From SZUA-35 sp964351995 (GTDB lineage Bacteria; Actinomycetota; Acidimicrobiia; Acidimicrobiales; SZUA-35), in the NCBI GenBank assembly GCA_964351995.1, contig CAYGQE010000023.1, positions 14,899 through 78,898 on the forward strand: 64,000 nt of DNA, written 5' to 3'. Position 1 is the stretch's first letter; every line of letters begins with the position of its first letter. The position numbers and the translations under genes were made by a program. Positions 35,264 to 44,527 of the stretch are shown here, piece by piece. The notes beneath the pieces were generated by a model that was not told the DNA's origin, did no database searches, and saw only the letters and a list, made by a program, of their open reading frames with translations.

Positions 35264-36859
35264 ATGGCATCCTCCAACCTGACCTCAAACCCGAATGTCG
35301 TTCCGGTGTCTGAATACGCCTCGGCACTTCGGCGCTACTTACCCGTCATCGTGGCTTGCGCCTTTGTCGGGGCTGTCCTCGGCATCCTCGCGACGCAGAT
35401 GCGGGCCGGGACCTACGACACCGAAGCACGGGTGGAGGTTCGTCCGCTGCTCAATGCCGGCGACGATCCAAACCTCGACATCGACCGGCTCGTGAACACC
35501 ACGAACGAGCGACTGATCGCCTCGTCCCAACGAGTGACCGAGCGTGGCCTGGCACTGCTGCAGGCCGCCAACGAGCTCGGCTTCGAGGACCTCGACAACG
35601 CCGAGGTCGAAGTGTTGGCTTCGGTGACCGAAGTCGATCTCGAGCTGGTCATGGAAGCGGAAGAGCTGATCGAGGTCACGGTTCCGAGCGACTCGCAGAT
35701 CTTGGTGTTCTCGGTGTCTGCCGGGAACGCTGAACGCGCACGAGACCTCGCCGATGCGTCCGCTCATGCCTACCTCGACTTCCGTTTGGAGTCCGGTCTT
35801 CTCAGCACCCAACAGTCACGGGCGCAGCTCTTGGAACGTGAAGCTGCGCTGATCACCGAGCTCGACCAACTCTCGACCGAGGTGGCAGCTGCTGGTGAAG
35901 ACGTCAGTCAGCTGCGCTCGCTCGGCTATCGCGAAGTCTCCAAGACCCAGGAACTCTCGGGCATCGGCGCCAAACTCGCCAACCTCAACGCCATCAGTAT
36001 TGACCCCGGTGTTGTCCTCGACAACGCCGATCTCCCCGACTCGATCAGTGGTATCGCGCTTCCCGTTGGCTTGATTGGTGGTGGACTCGTTGGTCTGCTC
36101 GGTGGTCTTGGATTCGCCTATCTGCTCGATCGCCGGGACGATCGCTTCCGGGATGCGTCGACCGAGCTGTCGACCATGGGTGTCAGCGTGTTCGGCGAGG
36201 TTCCCGTCGGTGCGGGTATCTTCCGCCGAGGTGGCGAATCGGGGATCGCCGAGGTCAACTCCGAGCGCGGCGAGGCGTATCGCCGTTTGCAGGGCAGCCT
36301 CACCTTCCAGCTCGACCAGACTGATCGGTCTGTGGTTCTCGTGACCGGCACGAACAACCCGCAGTCGGCGACGACCGTTGCTGCCAACATGGCTGTGGCC
36401 GCCGCTCGTTCCGGCAAGCGCACGCTGTTGATCGGTGCCGACATGCGTCGACCGAGCCTGCATCTCCGCTTCGGCATCGAGAACGGAGTCGGCCTCAGCG
36501 ACGTGTTGACCGGTGCCGACGAACTTCGCAATGCGTTGGTCGTCAACGATCAACTCCCCGAACTCTCCCTGATGTTCGCTGGCTCTCGCCTCGACAACCC
36601 ATCGCAGTTGCTGCAGAGCCAGGCCATTGGTGAACTCATCGAACGAGCTCGCTCGCACTTCGACCTCGTGATCGTGGAGGCGCCACCGGTTCTGCAGGTT
36701 GCTGACGCAAGCGATCTCGCTCGTGTGTGCGATGGGGCGGTCGTGGTCATCGAGCCTTCTCGTGCCACACGCCGAGGTGTTGCCGACGCGATCGAACAGT
36801 TGCGTCGAGTCGGCGCTGACGTGATGGGCACCGTTGTTGCCGAGGGCACAGCAGACTGA
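35264..36859 (+). CDS. Wzz/Wzc-like chain-length protein with degenerate tyrosine-kinase domain
   Basis: The 531-residue protein has TM1 (about 25-43), a Wzz-type periplasmic helical region, TM2 (about 265-288) and a BY-kinase-like domain from about 340. All three nucleotide motifs are altered: the P-loop reads TGTNNPQSATTVAAN (361-375) without the GEGKS/T Lys, Walker A' is LLIGADMRRP rather than LLIDADMR, and Walker B is LVIVEAPP with Glu for Asp. There is no Tyr cluster at the C-terminus. It probably controls polysaccharide length or export without kinase activity. It is divergent from cysD and overlaps the next gene (TGATG). Confidence 0.85.
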   Translation: MASSNLTSNPNVVPVSEYASALRRYLPVIVACAFVGAVLGILATQMRAGTYDTEARVEVRPLLNAGDDPNLDIDRLVNTTNERLIASSQRVTERGLALLQAANELGFEDLDNAEVEVLASVTEVDLELVMEAEELIEVTVPSDSQILVFSVSAGNAERARDLADASAHAYLDFRLESGLLSTQQSRAQLLEREAALITELDQLSTEVAAAGEDVSQLRSLGYREVSKTQELSGIGAKLANLNAISIDPGVVLDNADLPDSISGIALPVGLIGGGLVGLLGGLGFAYLLDRRDDRFRDASTELSTMGVSVFGEVPVGAGIFRRGGESGIAEVNSERGEAYRRLQGSLTFQLDQTDRSVVLVTGTNNPQSATTVAANMAVAAARSGKRTLLIGADMRRPSLHLRFGIENGVGLSDVLTGADELRNALVVNDQLPELSLMFAGSRLDNPSQLLQSQAIGELIERARSHFDLVIVEAPPVLQVADASDLARVCDGAVVVIEPSRATRRGVADAIEQLRRVGADVMGTVVAEGTAD

Positions 36860-38145
36860 TGTTCTCTCCCACCATTGATCGTGGGGCCATTCGTACCGAG
36901 GCCTCGGCACCCCTGCCGTTCTGGCCCATCGCCATGATGGTGGCGTGGTATCCGTTGTGGTTCATCCTGGGCCTGAGCGGCGTGATGTGGGTCGTGCTGT
37001 CGCTGCCGATGGCAGCGTCGCTCGCCCGGCGTCGTGGACTCGTCGTCCCCAAGGGTTTCGGTTGGTGGATGATCTACCTCGTTGCCGTGGTCGGCTCGGC
37101 GCTGAGCCTTGACGCCTTCACGCGCTTCATTGGCTACACACTTCGCTTCGGCTACTACATCGGCGCCACCGTGCTGCTGCTCTACATCTTGAACGGTCGC
37201 CGGGGCATCGACATCTTCCGGGTCATCAAGATGTTCACGATTCTCTGGATGATCGCGATCGTCGGCGGCTACATGGCGTTCGTGCTCGGCGATTTCTCGT
37301 TCAAGGCGCCGACCTACTTCGTCACCCCAGGCGTCCTTCGAGACAACGATCTGATCAAGGCTTGGTTGGAGCCGAGCTTTGCTCAGCTCCAAGACATCAT
37401 CGGTGTTCCGGTGCCTCGCCCGAAAGCGCCGTTCACCTACACCAACGAGTGGGGCTCGATGTTGGCGCTGCTGACGCCGTTTGGTTTCGTGGCCCTCTAC
37501 GACCGCCGGGTCGGCTTCTCACCCAAGCTCATCCGAACGATGATGGCGCTGAGTGTGCTTCCTGCCGTCATCTCGTTGAACCGTGGACTTTGGCTGAGCC
37601 TTGGTATCGGCGTCATCTACGCCGCTGTTCGCTTCGGTGTGGCCGGCGAGAAGAAGCTCATGATTCAAGGCTTGTGGGGCATGGTTGTCCTGGTGGTCGT
37701 GCTGTCGATCACTCCGCTCGGCGGCATCATCGCCACCCGGATCAACACCGGGCACTCCAATGAGGACCGAGCCGGGTTGGCGGTGAGCGCGATCGAGGGC
37801 GCCATCGAACGCCCCGTGTTTGGTTGGGGTGCCCCCCGCCCGAACGAACGCAACTTGCCGTCAGTAGGAACCCACGGACAGTTGTGGTTTGCCACGTTCT
37901 CTCACGGGTTTCTCGGCGCCATCGGTTTCGTCGGCACGATGATCAGCCTTGCGTGGCACACCAGGAAACAGAGCTCGACGGCGGGGCTCTGGATTCATGT
38001 GGTGATCATCGTTGGCATGGTGCAGATGCCGTACTACCTGATGGTTCCCGACCAATTGTTCACCGTGTTCGCAGCTGCGGCGATTGCCTTGCGGTTGCAA
38101 AGCGAGGGACTGGTGTCGGACTCTGAAGCGCTCGCCCGGTCGTGA
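36859..38145 (+). CDS. O-antigen ligase/polymerase-like membrane protein
   Basis: The 428-residue protein has about ten membrane segments, a large central extracytoplasmic loop (about 140-185, including FVTPGVLRDNDLIKAW) and the PF04932-like stretch LLTPFGFVALYDRRVGF...ISLNRGLWLSLGIGVIYA, followed by a loop with EGAIERPVFGWGAPRPNERNL. Such proteins (Wzy, WaaL) polymerise or ligate polysaccharide units. It is coupled on both sides to the chain-length gene and the lipoprotein gene. Confidence 0.78.
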   Translation: MFSPTIDRGAIRTEASAPLPFWPIAMMVAWYPLWFILGLSGVMWVVLSLPMAASLARRRGLVVPKGFGWWMIYLVAVVGSALSLDAFTRFIGYTLRFGYYIGATVLLLYILNGRRGIDIFRVIKMFTILWMIAIVGGYMAFVLGDFSFKAPTYFVTPGVLRDNDLIKAWLEPSFAQLQDIIGVPVPRPKAPFTYTNEWGSMLALLTPFGFVALYDRRVGFSPKLIRTMMALSVLPAVISLNRGLWLSLGIGVIYAAVRFGVAGEKKLMIQGLWGMVVLVVVLSITPLGGIIATRINTGHSNEDRAGLAVSAIEGAIERPVFGWGAPRPNERNLPSVGTHGQLWFATFSHGFLGAIGFVGTMISLAWHTRKQSSTAGLWIHVVIIVGMVQMPYYLMVPDQLFTVFAAAAIALRLQSEGLVSDSEALARS

Positions 38146-39257
38146 ACAGGGCAACAACTGGGCTGCTCGCTGCAGCGCTGTTGCTGTCGTCGTGCACCAA
38201 TGACCAAGGCGGGCAGGACGCAACCGGTGCTCCCGTTCCGACAGCCTCGCCGTCATCGTCGACCAGCCTGTCATCCACGACGGCCTCGACACCAGAACCA
38301 CCAACCACCCCGGCTCCTTCGACCACCGCACCTCCGCCAACCACGGGCCCGGTAGCAACCACGTTGGTTCCACCGCCAGGGCCGCTGTTTGGTATCGCCG
38401 TCCCCCAGGGGCGTGCCGACACCATCGAAGACATCGAGCGAAGGGTCGATCAGACGTTCCATCTGGTTCGCGTGTTCGTTCGATGGGAGGTCGACCTCGA
38501 CGACACCGATGTGGCTCGGTTGCAAGCGGGCGGCCGGGCGATCCACCTGAGTGTTCGCCCCGTTCGCTCTGACGGCACGGTGATTGCCTGGTCCGACATT
38601 GCCTCTGCTTCTGAGGGCTCGGTCCTTCACGACGAGATGACTCGCTGGGCCGACGACGTCGTCGCTCTCGGCCCCGATGTTCGCTTCACGTTCAACCACG
38701 AGCCGGAGACCAAGGAGAGCACGCCGAACGGGGATGCCGTCGCCTATCGGGGAGCGTGGCGGCGCATGGTGGAGTTGGTGCGGAGTCGAGGCGGTGATGA
38801 TGTGGAGATGGTGTGGACCGTTGGTTCGTCGGTGCTCAGTGAGTCCGAAGGTCGGGCGTTCTATCCGGGCGATGATGTTGTCGATGTGATCGGCGCCGAT
38901 CTCTACAACTGGTTCACCTGCCAGGGAACGGACCGACCTTGGGTGAGCTTTGATGCGCTGATCGAACCGGCGGTGGAATTCGCAGCCGAGCGGGGCAAAC
39001 CGCTGGCGCTGCCAGAATTCGCATCTGCGGCTGACCCGGTGGATCCAAATCGTCGGGCCGGATGGATGGACGCCGCCGTTGATGTGATGACCGAGTGGGA
39101 TCCGGCGGAACGCCTGGGTGTCGAGCTCGACTACGTGGCCTGGTTCGATGTCACCGCCCCTGGCGGGACCAACCCGAACTGTCGCTGGTCACATCAAACC
39201 GATGCCGAGACCGAGCGAGCGTTCGGCCGGATGGCTCGAGATCTGATCGGCGGCTGA
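38142..39257 (+). CDS. GH26-like glycoside hydrolase lipoprotein
   Basis: The GTG start overlaps the upstream stop. The 371-residue product has a lipobox (LLLSSCTND), a Ser/Thr/Pro linker to about residue 80 and a (beta/alpha)8-type domain. VRFTFNHEPE (about 185-194) supplies the acid/base Glu and GKPLALPEFASAAD (about 286-299) the nucleophile Glu, as in GH26 mannanases and related lyase-like proteins. It is tethered outside the cell and probably trims the polysaccharide made by this cluster. Confidence 0.75.
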   Translation: MNRATTGLLAAALLLSSCTNDQGGQDATGAPVPTASPSSSTSLSSTTASTPEPPTTPAPSTTAPPPTTGPVATTLVPPPGPLFGIAVPQGRADTIEDIERRVDQTFHLVRVFVRWEVDLDDTDVARLQAGGRAIHLSVRPVRSDGTVIAWSDIASASEGSVLHDEMTRWADDVVALGPDVRFTFNHEPETKESTPNGDAVAYRGAWRRMVELVRSRGGDDVEMVWTVGSSVLSESEGRAFYPGDDVVDVIGADLYNWFTCQGTDRPWVSFDALIEPAVEFAAERGKPLALPEFASAADPVDPNRRAGWMDAAVDVMTEWDPAERLGVELDYVAWFDVTAPGGTNPNCRWSHQTDAETERAFGRMARDLIGG

Positions 39258-39276
39258 AGACTTCCGGGCCAAGGGG

Positions 39277-39291
39277 CCGTACGCCGTACGG
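39277..39291. terminator. Palindrome between convergent genes
   Basis: CCGTACG-C-CGTACGG is a perfect 15-base palindrome between the stop of the lipoprotein gene and the stop of the flippase gene. It could help terminate transcription from both sides, but there is no T-run. Confidence 0.35.
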
Positions 39292-39296
39292 ACTGG

Positions 39297-40766
39297 TCAG
39301 GCTGGCTTGATCGGCGTCGCGAAGAACACTGATCGGTTGACGAGGACGCCGCCGACGAGCACTGCTCCGGCGACCACGCCAGTGATGATCAGGCCAACGA
39401 AGGTGTTCGGTGTCGCGAGGCTCGCAGGCACCGCAGCCAACAGCGCAAGCGCCGCGGCGGTGAGCCATGCCCGGCTCGGTGTTGTGAGGCCGCTGTGGCG
39501 GCGGACGAAGTAGCTCGCCAAGAAGTTCTGGGCCATCACACTTATTGCCCAAGCGAATGCAGCACCGGCGAGCCCGTAGATCGGTGCCAGAACGAACAGC
39601 AAGGCAATGTCGGTCACGATCGCAACGACGACGCCAGCCAGACTCAGCTTGCTCTTCCCCAGCATCAGGAGTGTCAGATCGATTGGCCCTGCGGCGGCGC
39701 TGACCATCATGCCGAGCGCCAGAATGCTGAGGATGCCGGCGTCGGCAACGAACTCGCTGTTCAACAGGTTGGCAAGCGGCTCCGGCTTCAGGGCGACGAT
39801 GAGGAAGTACGGCCACGCAGCGAGCACGAGCCAGGCCGTGGTTTGGCGCAGGATGTCTCCGGCCCGTCCGAGATTCGTCGCTGCGATCGCTCGTCGAAGG
39901 GTGACCGACACCGCTTGGGCGACGGCAAAGATCAAGAAGTTGCCGGCAGCGATGTACCGGGTGAGCGCACCGTAGACGCCGGCAGCATCGGCACCGAGCA
40001 GTGCCTGTACGAAGATGACATCGATGCGTTCGAGGGCTATCTGGAGTGCATTGGCCATTGATCGAGGGCGAGCGAACTCCCAGAACTCGTCGCTCGAGAC
40101 CGAGCTCGTCGTGGCGCCGGTGAAACCGCCCAGTCGTTCCACCGCGAAGACCGCAGCGAGCATCGCGATGACAACGGGGAACATCCAGGCAAGCCCGATC
40201 TGCAGCGGAGTGGGTGAGCCGCGCAGGAACAGCAACCCCAGGAGAAGGATCTGGCCTCCTGGCCGCATGACCTGGCTGACCACCACCGTTGGAGACATGG
40301 AACCAAGGCCCCGCGTCGCGCCGAGCAAGCCTGCGGTGATGGCCCACGCAGGTATGGCGGGGGAGAAGGCGCGGACCAGCGTCGTGATCTCATCGACGCG
40401 CTCGTCAGCGACGAGTTCGGCGAACGGCGCAGCAAGAAGGAACACCGCAGCCGCAGCCAGGCAGGACAAGGCAACGACGGGACGCAACGTCTGGAGAATC
40501 AGCCCTCGGGGTGAAGGTGTGTCGCCATCGAGGGCTTGGGGCATGAAGTAGACGAGAGCGGTCGGCGTGCCGAGCGCGAGCGCATTCCCGAAGATCGTGG
40601 CGACTGCGGTCGAAGTGAAGAACGCGCCGGCAAAGCCTGTCGACTCCTGAGAGACGAGGAACGCTACGAGAAAGCTGGCAAGGGTGGTGACAACCGCGCC
40701 CGCCACCGCAATGGATGAGGCAACGCCATTCGACTGGACGTTGGAACCGGCTGCCAGTGGTGTCAT
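39297..40766 (-). CDS. Polysaccharide flippase (Wzx/MVF-like)
   Basis: The 489-residue protein has about 12-14 membrane segments with the layout of the MOP exporter superfamily (SQESTGFAGAFFTSTAVATIFGNA is given here as GFAGAFFTSTAVATIFG; FSPAIPAWAITAGLLGATRGLG; KPEPLANLLNSEFV). It would flip lipid-linked oligosaccharide. Its start overlaps the stop of the kinase-like gene (ATGA), so the two are translated together, opposite to the main polysaccharide operon. Confidence 0.85.
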   Translation of the reverse strand: MTPLAAGSNVQSNGVASSIAVAGAVVTTLASFLVAFLVSQESTGFAGAFFTSTAVATIFGNALALGTPTALVYFMPQALDGDTPSPRGLILQTLRPVVALSCLAAAAVFLLAAPFAELVADERVDEITTLVRAFSPAIPAWAITAGLLGATRGLGSMSPTVVVSQVMRPGGQILLLGLLFLRGSPTPLQIGLAWMFPVVIAMLAAVFAVERLGGFTGATTSSVSSDEFWEFARPRSMANALQIALERIDVIFVQALLGADAAGVYGALTRYIAAGNFLIFAVAQAVSVTLRRAIAATNLGRAGDILRQTTAWLVLAAWPYFLIVALKPEPLANLLNSEFVADAGILSILALGMMVSAAAGPIDLTLLMLGKSKLSLAGVVVAIVTDIALLFVLAPIYGLAGAAFAWAISVMAQNFLASYFVRRHSGLTTPSRAWLTAAALALLAAVPASLATPNTFVGLIITGVVAGAVLVGGVLVNRSVFFATPIKPA

Positions 40767-42004
40767 GCCAACCGCTCGTTGAGCAGCTTCGCGGCATGAG
40801 ACTCGAGCGGACCGAGGTCTGAAGGGCTCCAGCCCTCACCGCGAAGTCGCGCCTCGCGTTGGATCAGTTCGCAGAGATAGAGGTCGACGATCGCATCGGC
40901 GGGCTGACCCGCAGGCGTCAGGATTGCTTCGGCCTGGCTGCAGACGGCGATGAGTGCCTGATGCTCGTTCTTCGGAGCGGCGCGTCGTACGAGTTCGAAG
41001 GCATTGTGCAGAAGGTCGAAACCGACCGGGCGGTCGGCATCAGCGAACTCCCAGTCCCAGATCAGCGTTGTGCCGTTCGCCGTCGAGGTGTTCCATGGGG
41101 TCAGGTCTCCGTGCCAGGCGCCGAGTTCGATCGACGTGTCGCGGTGACGTTGCTTCATTGCGTCGACGTTGGCGAGCTGCCCAGCACGACCCGTTGCCAG
41201 CGTGTGCAGATGAGGAAGATTGGCGAACTCCACTCGATGAGAGCCGAGCGCTCTGGCCAGTTGGATCACCTGATCTGAACCCAAGCGGCCGGCAAGGCCG
41301 GACATCGGGGATGTGGTGAGCGGGGAGGAGACCACAACGAGCCGATCGGGTTCGTCGATGCACGCTATCACTCGAGGGATTTCCACCCCAGCGGGAGCCT
41401 GCCCGGCGAACCGCTTCAGCCACGTTGCTTCGTTCCCGACGAGCGTGCGAGTGAATGGTGACCACCCGACCTTTGCAAAGCCGATGGTCGAGCCATCCGA
41501 CCGGATGAGTTGAAGCACTGGCTTGCGATTGCGTCGCCGTGGGCCGAGCGTGACTGCAACGTGGAGGTTGGGTTCGTCGAGTTCGGCTTCCAACCGTTCG
41601 ACGAGGGCGAATGGGCCGGCCTGCACATGATCACCGGGAGCGAATCGAAGCATCCCGGAACGGGCAGCGGCGAGTGCGATGACGGTTTTCGCTCGATCTG
41701 TGTGGGACCGTCCGTCGTGGTATCGCCGAAGCGTGGCCGATGAGACTCGAGGTGATGCGAGTGGAATGAACAATTCCGGTTGCTGGGCTGAGGGGCGGAC
41801 GAGCGCGTCTGCTCGTTCGCCATCGCCGTAGCCCCCGAGCGCCTCGAGCAGCCAGCGGTAGTCCTCGTTCTCGGGCTGGATCTGGGTCATGAATTCTCTG
41901 ACATCCGATGATGCGGGCGCGGCAGCGCTCACCTGACCTTGATCGGCCAAGAGCTCAAGATCGAGCGCAGGAGTGTCGAGAATGGGCCGATCGGCCTCCG
42001 TCAT
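40763..42004 (-). CDS. Aminoglycoside-phosphotransferase-like kinase
   Basis: The 413-residue protein has a C-terminal APH/CHK kinase core: GAWHGDLTPWNTS (about 294-306, catalytic Asp) and LIWDWEFADADRPVGFDLLH (about 314-333, metal-binding Asp). An N-lobe is visible near LIRSDGSTIGFAKVGW and a hinge near RLVVVSSPL. Residues 1-140 are unusual and unlike a standard kinase. In a polysaccharide cluster it may phosphorylate a sugar or choline-like group. That is inferred from location only. Confidence 0.78.
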   Translation of the reverse strand: MTEADRPILDTPALDLELLADQGQVSAAAPASSDVREFMTQIQPENEDYRWLLEALGGYGDGERADALVRPSAQQPELFIPLASPRVSSATLRRYHDGRSHTDRAKTVIALAAARSGMLRFAPGDHVQAGPFALVERLEAELDEPNLHVAVTLGPRRRNRKPVLQLIRSDGSTIGFAKVGWSPFTRTLVGNEATWLKRFAGQAPAGVEIPRVIACIDEPDRLVVVSSPLTTSPMSGLAGRLGSDQVIQLARALGSHRVEFANLPHLHTLATGRAGQLANVDAMKQRHRDTSIELGAWHGDLTPWNTSTANGTTLIWDWEFADADRPVGFDLLHNAFELVRRAAPKNEHQALIAVCSQAEAILTPAGQPADAIVDLYLCELIQREARLRGEGWSPSDLGPLESHAAKLLNERLA

Positions 42005-42243
42005 CGGGTATTTCTTCGCGACCTGGCCTCGGAAATGGCGTCTACCGTTCGATCATCGAAATCCAAAACGTTCGGCGGAACTGTTTCGGATGCGGACACT
42101 TCATTTTCGCCTTTCGGGGCCGATTGGTAGTTCGCTGACGGAAGGCGCAGGCACGTGAGACAGCTCGAGCAGTGGACAATCGGAGGAAGCCTGAACGGGC
42201 CGATGCTTCGCGTCTGCAGCGTCTCGTCCCTGGCGGTGTTGCA

Positions 42244-42765
42244 ATGACTGTTGTTTCCGACGAGGGGCGCATCACTCCACCGCAGGGCCTCTTGGGCCTC
42301 AACGACCAAACTCGACGTCGAGTCCTTTTCGTTTCATCGGCCGGAGGTCACCTCTCGCAACTCCTGCAACTCGAGCCGTGGTGGCGCCACCACGACCGTC
42401 GATGGGTCACGTTCGACCTCCCGGACGCTCGCTCGAAGCTCATGGGCGAGGACATGGTCGCCGCCTTCTACCCGACGACTCGAAGCCTGACGAACATGAG
42501 TCGGAACTATCTGTTGGCTCGTAGGCAACTCAACGAGTGGCGGCCCGACGTCGTGGTCTCGAATGGAGCGGGCGCTGCAGTTCCGTTCTTCTTCGAGGCC
42601 CATCGACGCAACATCCCGACCGTCTACCTCGAGGTCTATGACCGAATCGACTCGCGCACGCTGACTGGTCGAATGGTGCGCCGGTTCACGACCGAGTTCT
42701 GCGTCCAGTGGCCAGAACAGCAAGCCCTCTACCCGGGCAGCAAGCTCGTGGGGCCGTTGTACTGA
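42244..42765 (+). CDS. Alg14/PssD-like glycosyltransferase subunit
   Basis: From ATG 42244 the product has 173 residues. It has VLFVSSAGGHLSQLLQLEPW near the start, VTFDLPDARSKL and RPDVVVSNGAGAAVPFFF, the Alg14 pattern of the donor-binding scaffold half of a two-subunit GT28-type enzyme. The last residues (CVQWPEQQALYPGSKLVGPLY) are typical. The next gene (Alg13 half) overlaps by one base (TGATG). Confidence 0.85.
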   Translation: MTVVSDEGRITPPQGLLGLNDQTRRRVLFVSSAGGHLSQLLQLEPWWRHHDRRWVTFDLPDARSKLMGEDMVAAFYPTTRSLTNMSRNYLLARRQLNEWRPDVVVSNGAGAAVPFFFEAHRRNIPTVYLEVYDRIDSRTLTGRMVRRFTTEFCVQWPEQQALYPGSKLVGPLY

Positions 42766-43316
42766 TGGCCGAGCACGACGCGACGAAGACGTACGCAGTG
42801 GTGGTGTCGGTCGGTACCGATCATCACCCATTCGATCGGTTGGTCCGCTGGGCCGACCAGTGGGCTGCGCTGCACCCCGATCGGTCGATTTTCGTCCAAC
42901 GTGGCTCGTCTGATGCGCCGGAGAACGTTCCGAGTTCGGACATTGTCGCCCATCCCGATCTCTTGGGAATGTTCTCATCGAGCGTGGTCGTGGTGAGCCA
43001 CGGAGGTCCCAGCACCGTGATGGATGCGAGGACCTCTGGTCGCTTGCCCATCGTCGTGCCTCGCAATCCAGATCGCGGCGAACACGTCGACGGACACCAG
43101 ATGCGGTTTGCTGATCACCTCGAACTGCACGGTTTGGCTCGATTGGCGGGCTCCGAATACGAGTTTCGCGAGTTGCTCGACGAGGCCATGGAATCTCCAG
43201 AGAGCTTCCGGATCGACGCTGGCGAGGCCGATGCGCCATCCGGCGTCGTCGAATTCGGCTCTGTCGTCGACAGCTTGCTTGGCGTCACGACACCGATCGA
43301 TCGGGCGCTTCGATGA
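42765..43316 (+). CDS. Alg13/PssE-like glycosyltransferase subunit
   Basis: The 183-residue product begins MAEHDATKTYAVVVSVGTDH. VSVGTDHHPFDRLVRW and VVVSHGGPSTVMDARTSGR fit the Alg13/PssE catalytic half that completes a GT28-type transferase with Alg14. The pair adds a sugar (often GlcNAc or GlcA) to a lipid-linked intermediate. The overlap with both neighbours indicates strict co-translation. Confidence 0.85.
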   Translation: MAEHDATKTYAVVVSVGTDHHPFDRLVRWADQWAALHPDRSIFVQRGSSDAPENVPSSDIVAHPDLLGMFSSSVVVVSHGGPSTVMDARTSGRLPIVVPRNPDRGEHVDGHQMRFADHLELHGLARLAGSEYEFRELLDEAMESPESFRIDAGEADAPSGVVEFGSVVDSLLGVTTPIDRALR

Positions 43317-44236
43317 CGGCTGGCTCGGTTTCGGTCGTGATCGCCACCAGGGATCGTCCAGAATTGCTGCGGCGTGCGATCGACGCCGTTCTCGCACAGG
43401 AACACCCTGCTCCGCTCGAGATCGTGTTGGTCTTCGATCGCAGCGAGCCAGACGTCTCACTCGCTGAACATCCTCGGGTTGTCGGTCGCGACGATCGCCG
43501 CATCGTTGTCACGACGAACGTGCAGTCACCAGGACTGGCCGGGGCTCGTAACAGCGGCGTTGCCACTGCGGCGTACGAATGGATCGCCTTCTGCGATGAT
43601 GACGACGAATGGCTGCCGGGGAAGCTGGCGGCGCAGTTCAACGCGATCGAAGCGACCCCATTGGCTCGCGTCGCGACCACCGGTGTCTTCATTCACTTCG
43701 AGGGCGAGGACACCGCTCGCATCCCTGATCCCGCATTGCTGACGTTCGAGGGATTCCTCAACGACCGCATGACCGAGGTGCATCCATCGGCAACTCTTGC
43801 GTCAGCCGACCTGATCGCAGAGATTGGAGATGTCGACGACACGATCCCCGGTGGGTACGGCGAGGACTACGACTGGTTGCTGCGAGCAGCACGATTGTCT
43901 CCGTTTGCTGTGGCCGCCGAGCCACTGGTTCGAGTGCACTGGCACGGTGCCTCGTTCTTCTTCGAGAAGTGGAAGACCATCGACGAGGCGCTCGAGTTTC
44001 TCGTCCAGAAGTACCCCGAGTTCCACGAACAGCCCGCTGGACTGGCTCGGATTCGCGGTCAGCAGGCGATCGCTCGTGGTGCGATGAAGCAACGTGGATC
44101 TGCGGTTCGAACCGCAATCGAGACCATCAAGCTCAAGCCAACCGAGAAGCGAGCACCAGTTGCGCTTCTCATCGCCGCTGGCGTTCCCGCCGGTGCGGTT
44201 CTGAAGACGGCACACAAGTTCGGCAAAGGGCTGTAG
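43313..44236 (+). CDS. Family 2 glycosyltransferase
   Basis: The 307-residue GT-A enzyme has VSVVIATRDRPELLRRAIDAVLAQ at the N-terminus (given in part as VSVVIATRDRPELLRRAI), LAGARNSGVATAAYEWIAFCDDDDEW with the DxD metal site (about 91-96), and GGYGEDYDWLLRAARL with the acceptor-activating ED motif. It ends the Alg14-Alg13-GT2 operon, 37 bp before tRNA-Arg. The sugar is unknown. Confidence 0.88.
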   Translation: MTAGSVSVVIATRDRPELLRRAIDAVLAQEHPAPLEIVLVFDRSEPDVSLAEHPRVVGRDDRRIVVTTNVQSPGLAGARNSGVATAAYEWIAFCDDDDEWLPGKLAAQFNAIEATPLARVATTGVFIHFEGEDTARIPDPALLTFEGFLNDRMTEVHPSATLASADLIAEIGDVDDTIPGGYGEDYDWLLRAARLSPFAVAAEPLVRVHWHGASFFFEKWKTIDEALEFLVQKYPEFHEQPAGLARIRGQQAIARGAMKQRGSAVRTAIETIKLKPTEKRAPVALLIAAGVPAGAVLKTAHKFGKGL

Positions 44237-44273
44237 CCCCGACCCCGTCGAGCGCTAAGCTCTCCAGAACCTG

Positions 44274-44345
44274 GCCCCCGTAGCTCAGGGGATAGAGCAT
44301 CGGCTTCCGGAGCCGTGAGCGGAGGTTCGAATCCTCCCGGGGGCA
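44274..44345 (+). tRNA. tRNA-Arg (anticodon CCG)
   Basis: A 72-base cloverleaf: acceptor GCCCCCG/CGGGGGC with discriminator A, D-stem GCTC/GAGC, anticodon loop TTCCGGA (anticodon CCG at 44307-44309), and T-stem GGAGG/CCTCC with loop TTCGAAT. The outermost anticodon-stem pair is T-T. CCA is not encoded. It reads CGG codons. An integrase remnant follows about 460 bp downstream, so this tRNA may have been an attachment site. Confidence 0.93.
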
Positions 44346-44399
44346 CTCGCCGAAATTGTAGCTCTGACCAGGGAAAACGCAACCAGCGTCCCTGTCAGC

Positions 44400-44420
44400 G
44401 AGTGTCACCTGATGACACTC
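44400..44420. terminator. Hairpin downstream of tRNA-Arg
   Basis: GAGTGTCA-CCTGA-TGACACTC is a perfect 8-bp stem with 5-base loop, 55 bp after the tRNA. It may terminate the tRNA transcript or be part of the degraded element that follows. Confidence 0.35.
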
Positions 44421-44527
44421 CATATCGGCCTGTGGCAGTCCATCGTGGGTACTGACGGTGATTCAGCAGGCCACTCAGGTCGGTTGGGTTCTCTGCTTTG
44501 CCGGAGACCGAGCAGGAAACTTGCTGT

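Noticed and set aside
35816..36910. 364-residue reverse open frame across the chain-length gene
   Set aside because: No recognisable motif. The plus strand encodes a coherent two-TM protein.
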